A DNA stretch of 19,380 nt from Stramenopiles sp. TOSAG23-2 (taxonomy: Eukaryota > Sar), in the NCBI GenBank assembly GCA_900128395.1, contig LT649584.1:1-19380 (forward strand). The letters run 5' to 3'. Positions 1 to 8,500 of the stretch are shown piece by piece. Within the stretch, counting starts at the first letter, position 1; every line of letters starts with the position of its first letter. The position numbers and the translations under genes were made by a program. The notes beneath the pieces were generated by a model that did no database searches, was not told where the DNA came from, and saw only the letters and a list, made by a program, of their open reading frames with translations.

Positions 1-279
1 ATCCATAATCAAAATATTATTATTGTATTAGCACAACACAATGTGCCAATAATCTTCAATCAACTTAAACTATAGTACACACAGCTCACAGCCATTCAGA
101 ATTATAATAAAATATATATATCTAGACTATGGTATATTTGTATTATATTTTAAATAGACGGACATGTACTAAAGCATAAAACAATTCATTCAAAACAACA
201 GCTGCCTACATGCACAAACACACACACACATATATACATATAGATATACATATATAACGAAAAATTTAGCAATAAAAAT
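1..279. other. AT-rich upstream region of the protease gene
   Basis: There is no gene-like reading frame here. The stretch is very AT-rich, with a CA run and alternating TA/ATA runs at about 209-258, just before the protease start codon. It presumably holds the promoter and 5' untranslated region of the protease gene. I see no clear TATA box because the whole stretch is TA-rich. Confidence 0.5.
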
Positions 280-1756
280 ATGAGAGTATTAATATTATTA
301 TTAGTAGCAGCTACTGCCGTAGCAGCACTTGATGATGGATCAACTGTTACCTTGTTTGAAGTAAAAGATAACATTTGTGGTGAAACTGTGAACTTTCCGG
401 CGAAATATGCCAAATTAGCAGAAAAATTTGACAAAAACTTAAAAGAAGGTACATGTTTAAGCGTCGGTTACACCCAATTTGTTAAAAACACAACGAAAAA
501 AACACCAATTGGAACATTTACGGTGGAAGAATTCAAAAAACCATCAACTGTTATTGAAATCCCATTAATTAGAAAAAAGAAAACAATGCAAGAACATCAA
601 AAATTAAATGCTTGGAGAGCACAACAAACTGATGGAAATATTGTTTTAAAAAATTTACAAGATTCAGAATATTACGGACCAATTTCCATTGGAACTCCAC
701 CACAAGAATTCTTGGTTATATTCGATACTGGTTCCAGTAACCTTTGGGTTCCTAGTAGCACTTGTGATAAAACGAAATATCCATCCTGTGCAAATCATAC
801 GCTGTATGACCATACTAAATCAAAAGATTATAAATCCAATGGGGAAACTTTTACTTTACCATATGGATCCGGTGTATGCTCTGGTTTCTTATCAGAAGAT
901 ACAATTACATGGTCGAATTTCACCATATCTGGTGGTACATTTGGGGAAGTAACGAATGAGCCTGGTGCAGTATGGGAAGAAGTTCCATTTGATGGTATTT
1001 GCGGTATGGGTTTGCCAGGTATTGCAGTTGATAAAGTTACAACACCTTTCACATATTTAATGAATGAAAAAGTTTTGGAAGACAATGTCTTTGGCTTCTA
1101 TTTATCATCGGATGAAAAACCAACAAGTGTATTAACTTTAGGTGGAGCGAATAAAGATTATTATGTTGGGGACTTTACATATGTACCAACACAAAAATTT
1201 CTTGGCAATGCAGGATATTGGTTGATTCATGGTGATGATATCAAAATTGACGGTACCTCTATGGGTTCATGCAAAGGGTTCCTTTCAGGAAATAAATGTC
1301 AAATGGTTGTTGATACTGGTACAAGTGTATTAACAGGCCCGAGTAAAAAAATTGCTCCAATCATTTCAAAAATTGGAAATGTTACTGCTGATTGTTCTAA
1401 TGTAAACACGTTGCCAAACATTACCTTTACGATTGCAGGTAAAGATTTCAATTTATCCCCTGAATTTTATGTCATCAAAGCACCAAATACTCCAGGTGGT
1501 CCAGATCAATGTCAATTAGGAATAATCTCAATGGATCAGTTGGGTCTATGGATTTTAGGAGGTACGTATACATATATAGTTTTCTCATGAATTTTTTCTT
1601 CACATATATATATATATATTCTTTTTATATACTTTTTTATTTAATAGCATCAAACTAACATACATTTATAAATTAGATCCTTTTCTTCGTGCGTATTACA
1701 GCGTCTTTGATCCTGTTAAGAATCAAGTTGGTTTTGCAACTGCTGTACAACATTAA
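280..1756 (+). CDS. Secreted pepsin/cathepsin D-type aspartic protease (two exons)
   Basis: This is an A1-family aspartic endopeptidase zymogen, probably active in an acidic lysosome-like compartment or secreted. Joining 280-1561 to 1677-1756 gives 453 residues. A hydrophobic signal peptide covers residues 1-16. An unusual segment with two cysteines (C33, C59) precedes a typical basic propeptide (about 89-115). The catalytic motifs are DTGSS (D149) and DTGTS (D345). The flap tyrosine is Y195 in YGSGVCSG. Cysteines match the three pepsin disulfides: C-x7-C after the first motif, a pair before the second, and a C-terminal pair. Exon 2 restores the conserved C-terminal WILGDPFLRAYYSVFD block and ends in VGFATAVQH before TAA. 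No plant-specific saposin insert is present. The start is the first in-frame ATG, with A-rich context. Family assignment is certain; substrate and exact location are inferred. A cysteine (C200) in the flap is a small oddity. Confidence 0.93.
1562..1676 (+). other. Spliceosomal intron in the protease gene
   Basis: This 115-base intron has a GTACGT donor and a TTAG acceptor. A CTAAC branch-point-like sequence lies at 1655-1659, with its A 18 bases before the acceptor. Splicing is phase 1 and rebuilds Gly-Asp-Pro-Phe-Leu, the highly conserved C-terminal motif of pepsin-like proteases, which strongly supports both junctions. Without splicing, translation ends at the TGA at 1588-1590 and the last conserved strand is lost. 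It is the only intron I can support in the window. Confidence 0.9.
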
Positions 1757-1944
1757 AAAGAGGGAATGTGTAGAAAAATATTATATGTTGCATAAGCATT
1801 TATATATTTTATATATATTAAATATATATATTAATATTGCAAGACAGATTATAATATGATATGCAATGTGTGTATATATATATGTTGTAACACGTAGGTT
1901 TCAGTATATATATATATACAAACAAGAATAAGAAAGTCACCAAC

Positions 1945-1950
1945 AATAAA
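1945..1950 (+). terminator. Candidate poly(A) signal of the protease gene
   Basis: This is a canonical AATAAA hexamer downstream of the protease stop and is the first one after it. In such AT-rich DNA the hexamer can occur by chance, so the assignment rests on position. Confidence 0.4.
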
Positions 1951-2538
1951 ATGAATTTACAAAATACGAAAGTAGGTATCATGTATTACATGTACTAGTG
2001 TGGAGTTCAACAATAAGGCTAATGGCTGTGGCTAAAAGTTGGAATACCACCAGGTTAAGGTGGTAGTGAATAGTATGACTGTCGAGAGGAGTGACGTAAA
2101 ATTATACTAGCTAGTCCTTAGACTAAAAAATATATGTCCTCTTTTACAGGAACTATGTAGCAGTGGTACGCTTTTACGAGGATTTAAGGATGGAATTTTC
2201 ACTTCAAACTTTTGTTGTTGTGTAAGCCTGGTATTCCAGCCATTCATCCACTTTGAGCTCTTTATTTTATTAAGGGATGAAAAATGTAAAAATCCATCGT
2301 CAAATATCGTCACATCGGGATTATTTCAAGACGACCTGTGCACCTGTATATAATACAGTAATAATAATTATTGTTGTTGATTGAATTGAATGAATGAATT
2401 AACAGAAGGAGTAAAATGTACAACATGTGTGTGATATGTTATTGGCAGAAGAAATAATAATTGATGTCACATATACGATACGACATATACATTCACACGC
2501 ACACGTATATAGACTTATACACCCGTGAATAGTAGAAT

Positions 2539-2584
2539 ATCTATCTATCTATCTATCTATCTGTATATATATATATATATATAT
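2539..2584 (+). repeat. ATCT and TA microsatellites before the PIEZO start
   Basis: Six perfect ATCT units (2539-2562) are followed, after one G, by an uninterrupted TA run (2564-2584). The tract ends 15 bases before the ATG at 2600, so it is probably in the 5' leader or core promoter of the PIEZO gene. Confidence 0.95.
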
Positions 2585-2599
2585 TAACTTTTTTGTTGC

Positions 2600-5500
2600 A
2601 TGCCTAAACGTTTTAAGTCATTTTCATTGCCCCGTATAAATATTGCAAGTACAAAAAAGAAAAAGAATAATAGAGACAACAACGACAAGGATAATAACTA
2701 CATTTATAATTATAGTTTATTGATGTCTGAGGAAGAACATAATTCGAAAAATACAGCTATGAATACACCTATGAAAAACGATGACGAGGTAGGCAATGGT
2801 GTTGATGTAATTATGACTTGGAAAAGAAAAGGTTTACCTCATATACTTTTGTTTTTTTCAACTGTAATATTACTTGCAGCATCAATATGTCGCCTTGCAC
2901 CCGTCGCGGCTATATATCTACTTTTCTTCTTCATAATTAATCAATTATCATACAAGCATTTATCGTCTTGGATCGTAATATTTACATGCCTAACAATTGT
3001 AGCAGTTGTAACATGTTTGGGGCACGCATTGGTTCTAATATCCAACTCTATTGATTCTTTTAAGTTATCGGAAATTGTTATTAGAACATTTGAACCAGTA
3101 GACGTTGTTAGCGCGGACACTTTTCTATTATATGTCGTGCCTGATATCGTTGTCGCTATTTTCGCTATTCTTGCATTATGCTTTGCAAAGCGTGAACGGC
3201 TTCGTATGGCAAATGCAGTGGAAATGGTTGGAAACTATGAGCACAATGATGAAAGGAAACAATCCGAAGACAATCATGATGTGAACGAGGATAAAAAGTT
3301 CATTACGATGTCATTTTCAATATGTTGCTGCAGCCAAAAATTCATCAATGATGCATATAGGGCATTTTGGAATTATGGCACAGTACTTGCCTTGTTAACC
3401 GGATGTGTTTTGAATATATCAATCATTACATGTTTCACGTATCTAATATTTCTAGCAACTTTAGTTATTTGGGGTGCCAGAATTGGACGATTTCGATTTT
3501 TTTATGAAAAAAGTATTTTTTTAATTAAAAATTTTATATTTTTCGTTGTGATATCATGGTATGTAAGTTTGCTATGTACAGCAGATGACTCAAATTTAGA
3601 GAACGATTTAGACAAAGTTTTTTATAATATTGGATTTCGTGGTTTGAGTTGGAAAGAACCAAATTGGTACAATTGGGGTTCGTATTTTTCATTTTTATTT
3701 CTATTTTTAGGATGTACGCATATTGAAAGTATGCGCAGTCAAATGTTGTATTCCTCAAATTTATTTTACAAAAATAACAGCAAGAATGATGATGAAAGGA
3801 TTCAAGACGAATCGTTTATGGAACAAGCAAGTAAATCATTACTAGAAAACGATGCAATGTCATTAGAAAACGATAACCATAGAGTATTAACGATAACAGA
3901 AGGAAAGGAGACGTTCTCAAAGCACCCTTCGTCATATATGTCGTCGGTAACTGGATTTTTTAACATGGAAATATCAAAATCCACACATACAGCAATATTT
4001 GTCGGTTTAGTACTTTTATGGCCATGTACATTCCCAACAGCTACAATATTATTTATGCCATTGGTACTATGGGCCACTTTGGCATTATGTTTGTCATTTA
4101 CGCCAATTATTAATACATTAACGCATCGGAGAACATTAACTTTTATATATATGTATTCAATATTATTATCATTAACAATGTTTATATGTGACTTGCATGT
4201 AATAAAATACTCGTTTGGGATAAGTAAGGATTCATCAAGCGTGGATACGTTGCCGTCCTTTCTTGGCGTTGCATGGTCGTCATTGGGCGGAAAAAGAATT
4301 TTTACACAATCTATCGTCTTAATGATATTGTCATGGAATTTACGTGCCCTAAGTGATAGAAAATATGTTGAAATGATACCACATGTTTCCACTGATACTT
4401 ACAGCGACGATGATAACGAAAGTAACAACAACAATAGTAGTAAAAGCACCAGTAACGAAGATAATGCCACGTTAAAGTCTAGTATCGAAACAAAGGAAAA
4501 GAATCGAAATAACAAAAAAATTTCCAAATATAATAATGAAAAGAGCACAATTTCGGATGAAAATTTAAATATTGGATGGAATGAAAATTTTAGTATATTG
4601 AGAAACGTTTCGAATGAATTTGTTCACTTTCTCAATGACGCGTTACGTACCTTAGAGGTACTTGTCAATATTTTCATAATAAGTTGCACAACATATACAT
4701 ATGTATTGGTCTTGATTGTCATATATTTATGCGGTTTAACTTCTGTCAATGTACTAAATGCTATCTATCTATTATTTTTCGTCGTGTTTATTATAAATTC
4801 AAAATGGAGAAAACGATATTGGCGTGCATTAGTCGTCTATGCTTCATGTGTTGTATTTTTTAAATACATCTGGAAATGCTTCCCAACGTTGCTTCCAGCT
4901 CAAATTTTGGGTTTAACAGATGGACCTAAAAAATTAGAAATGTTTGGTTTATTTTTCTCTAGTGGCACACACGTGCAAGAAAATCAAATTGATTTCTTCT
5001 TTTCATTTATTATATTGATGTTTTCATCATGGCAACTAACTATGTATTCAACAAATACTCAAAGAAATGGACAAACCCATCTTACGAAAGCGAAACGAAA
5101 ATTGTCACCTTTTTTTTCTAATTTACTAGACTTACCATCACGCATGTATGCTGAAATTGGATTAATATCTACGTCTATTGCGGTTTTGATATGCAGCCTT
5201 ATGTCACCAACGTTGTTTAATTTCTTTGGTGTGATCAATGTAGCTGGTGTTTGGTATTTTGCAAGTGACCCTTTGATAGATCAAAACATTAAGACGAAAA
5301 AGTTACGTTGGTGGCTTTTTATTTTTATAATTATCGAAGGCATCTGTTTAATAGCGTTGTATCTATATCAATTTAAATTCATGCGAGTGAACGCAATCAA
5401 CTCTATATTTCAATGCAACTGCGATTTTGAAATTGTTGATCAGAATGAATGGCAATGCAAACCGAATGCCACAGCAGCGTCAATGTTGACAAATGGAACA

Positions 5501-8500
5501 AAGCCTTCCAATAGCAATACCTTTTGTAACTTCCTATCGCAAAGTGAAGTTGGATTGCGTAATTTGAATCATTTTGAAAATAATATTGATGCTGTTGATC
5601 CGTTTGTATGGTTAAAATCACCACTTACGTATGGCCTATTGCCGCGCTTAATTTCATTTGTTTTATTTGTGTTTCAATTCCAATATTTGGGGAGCAGCAT
5701 GGCTCGTAAAGGTGTTAGACTGTCTCAGCGAAAAGTCGTTGATGATATGTATTTCGCAATGGTAGAAGAAGACGAAGAATTAGATGCCAACGGCAATGAT
5801 GATGTTACAAATGAAGAGAACGGCGAGAATGGGAAACGCAGGAAGTCGCAAAATGACGATTTCTACAAAACGTTGGTTACAGCATATAAAACTTTATTGG
5901 ACGTATTGATATATCTAGTATATTACTACGGCGGTTTGATCGGGATGGCGATTTCTGTTTTCTTAATAGTTGATGAGCCATCCGCCATAAATTTTGTATT
6001 AATGTGTTGCCTTGTATTTGTAGTGTTGTTCTCAAGCAAAAATTCTTGGTGCAACAGATGCTCCAATAAAACAGAAGGACACATGCCTTTGTGGTATGGA
6101 GCTTGGCGTGTAACATTTTTTTTCGGCTTGTTTCGCGGATTAGCTTTATGGATTTACCAATATCATTCCATACAGTCATTAACAGATACATATGAATGTT
6201 GGATCGAGTGGATAGGATTGTTTAAAGCCTGGGAAGCTGATTTACCGCACTCGTGTAAGGATAATACGACATGGAAACGAAGTGCATGGCCTATGATGTA
6301 CGAGCTGAGCCAAAACGATATTTTTCTAGTGATGGCAAGTTTATGCGTTCGTTACTCTATATCTTACAAGTGTGATGCCGAAGAAATCGATCGAACATGG
6401 AAACGGGAAGAAGAAGAATCATATATTTATAAATCGAAGAGTATTACAGAAAAAGAGCAGAAACGCGACGATGATAACGAAGGTGAAACTATGAAAACAG
6501 ACGAAGATGATGTTAAATATAAAGTACAACGGCGATATCGGTTGTGGCACATTGGTCTACGAGCAGCTATGCGAGAATATTTCACATTTTATGCTGCATT
6601 TGATATTACGGTTTTTATGCTCTTGGTGGCATCAATATCGCATTTAGATGCCTTTGCTATCATATACATGTCTTTTGTAGTTGGGGCTATATTTAGCAAT
6701 TCACGCGTGTTGAATACTAACATTTGGAAATTATTGAAATTTTTCATCGCAGTTGCCATCATTATTAGATATGCAGCAGAGATAAAATTTCCAGAAGATA
6801 CTACACTATTAAAACGTTGGATGATATATTTGAACGATGCTAATATGAACATCTTGCCTGGAATAACATCCTGGTTAGGATTGGACCAATCTTCCGCTAC
6901 AGGTAAATCATGGTCCTTTGATTTTGTCACATTAGTGGCATCTGTGATGCATATTGAAGTAGTTCAAAATTTTGAGCAGAAGAGGGGCAAATCGTTAAGA
7001 AATTCTGCTGACTTTGTCCCGTCAATTTCAAACTTAGACGATTATACATCAAATACTTCAGGCATTTGGGATAAGTTACAACTGGTGGTGACGGAAAATA
7101 TTACACTTTTTGCTGTATTTATTTTACTCGTCTCAGGAGCATTTCTTGCGGCAAATGATTACAATTTTTTTGCATTTTCATACATCGTTTGTGCATCAAA
7201 TTTAATTTTATCTAGAAAAGGGGCGAGACAAATCAAAGCTATACGACGCATTCGTAAATTTAATGCCCTGATCTTCTTTGTCATTGTCCTATATCAAATT
7301 CCGTTTATAAATATATCCTTGGATTCAGTTGAATATGAGGCGATTCATGGAAGTATGCCGAAGATCCCATACAATTGTATGGGATCTTCCAAAGTCTGGT
7401 GTCAATATAGAACATTTTTTGACTTATATAAATATGCACCAGTCGGATATAAGAATATAACAACTATATCTTGTGGATGCGCAATTAATGGTACGAAACA
7501 CGTTTGCATTCATCGTTGCATAAATGCGTTTGAGGAGCCTTATTTAATGTCAAGCCATTTAGCTGTTTTTCTTGTCTTAACAGTCGTCTTCCATTTCCAA
7601 CTTCATCCTGCATACAAAATGTTTAGTATTCCACACTTGATACGAACTTCACAATTAAATGCTTCTTTAGTAAAAAACACTGCTGAAAAAGAGAAACAAA
7701 TAATTGCTTTGTCTTGGTTGAAAAGGATCCAATCACAATTTTTGATGGAACAACGATTACGCACAGTAATAAAGAAGGTAGAAGTGTGGCAGCATGAAGT
7801 ACGTAATGGTGGTTTGACTGGAAAGGAGACGTTAACTGAAATATTACCAACTGCACCAACAAATTTGAAAGTTAAGAAAATAACTTTTCAAGAAGATGCA
7901 TTTGAAAATGTAAAAACAATATTAAGTTGGGATTCCAATAATGATGGAGATGATAAAACTGCAAAAACATTAGGAATTTTTTACAAAATAGCTGTACAAA
8001 AATACCCGTCTCTTACTTTGCTGGGAAATTTTGATATTGTGGCTAAGATAGAAGGTAAAAATGAAGCGATTTTGGACTCATTGGAGCCAAACACACTGTA
8101 CGAAGTGAAAGTATGTGCATATAATAATGTAGGGGAAAGTTTATATTCCGATGTCTGCAAATTTAAAACAGCGCCCTCATCTACAAGTAATATAAAGAGA
8201 AAGAAGAATACACCGACCCTTGATAGTGTAAATATATACGACGATGACGAAGAGAAGGTATCCTCAAGTCAGGAGGAAAAAGAGAGTGAGAAGGACAAAC
8301 AGGAAGAGGCATTTTCTGGAGCCAGTCTTGAACAAGAAAATCGAGATGCGTGTTGTAAATGTTGCTCTAAAGGATGCAGAAACATGTGTGCTTATTTTAC
8401 CAGCCACACCGAAAATTTGTGCATTTTTACTGCATTGCTATCAACGTGGATTAATTTCTCATTTTGGACAATACTGTATCCTGTCGTCATATTTTGTTAT

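Larger units (their letters stand above)
1757..2599. other. Intergenic region between protease and PIEZO genes
   Basis: About 840 bases separate the two genes. The left part is TA-rich 3' flank with an AATAAA at 1945-1950, about 190 bases after the protease stop and suitable as its poly(A) signal. A less AT-rich island (roughly 1990-2345, 30-45% GC by hand count) contains a 9-bp inverted pair, 2041-2049 with 2229-2237. No RNA gene or credible protein was recognised in it. The right part is TA-rich, with microsatellites leading into the PIEZO start codon. Confidence 0.6.

Noticed and set aside
2107-2313. 68-codon minus-strand frame as a gene
   Set aside because: It would start at GTG, has no in-frame upstream ATG before a stop, no acceptor site fits it as an exon, and no homology is recognised.
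3802-4392. 196-codon minus-strand frame inside PIEZO
   Set aside because: It lies wholly antisense to a well-conserved PIEZO region and shows no recognisable protein features; low stop frequency there is a by-product of the coding strand.
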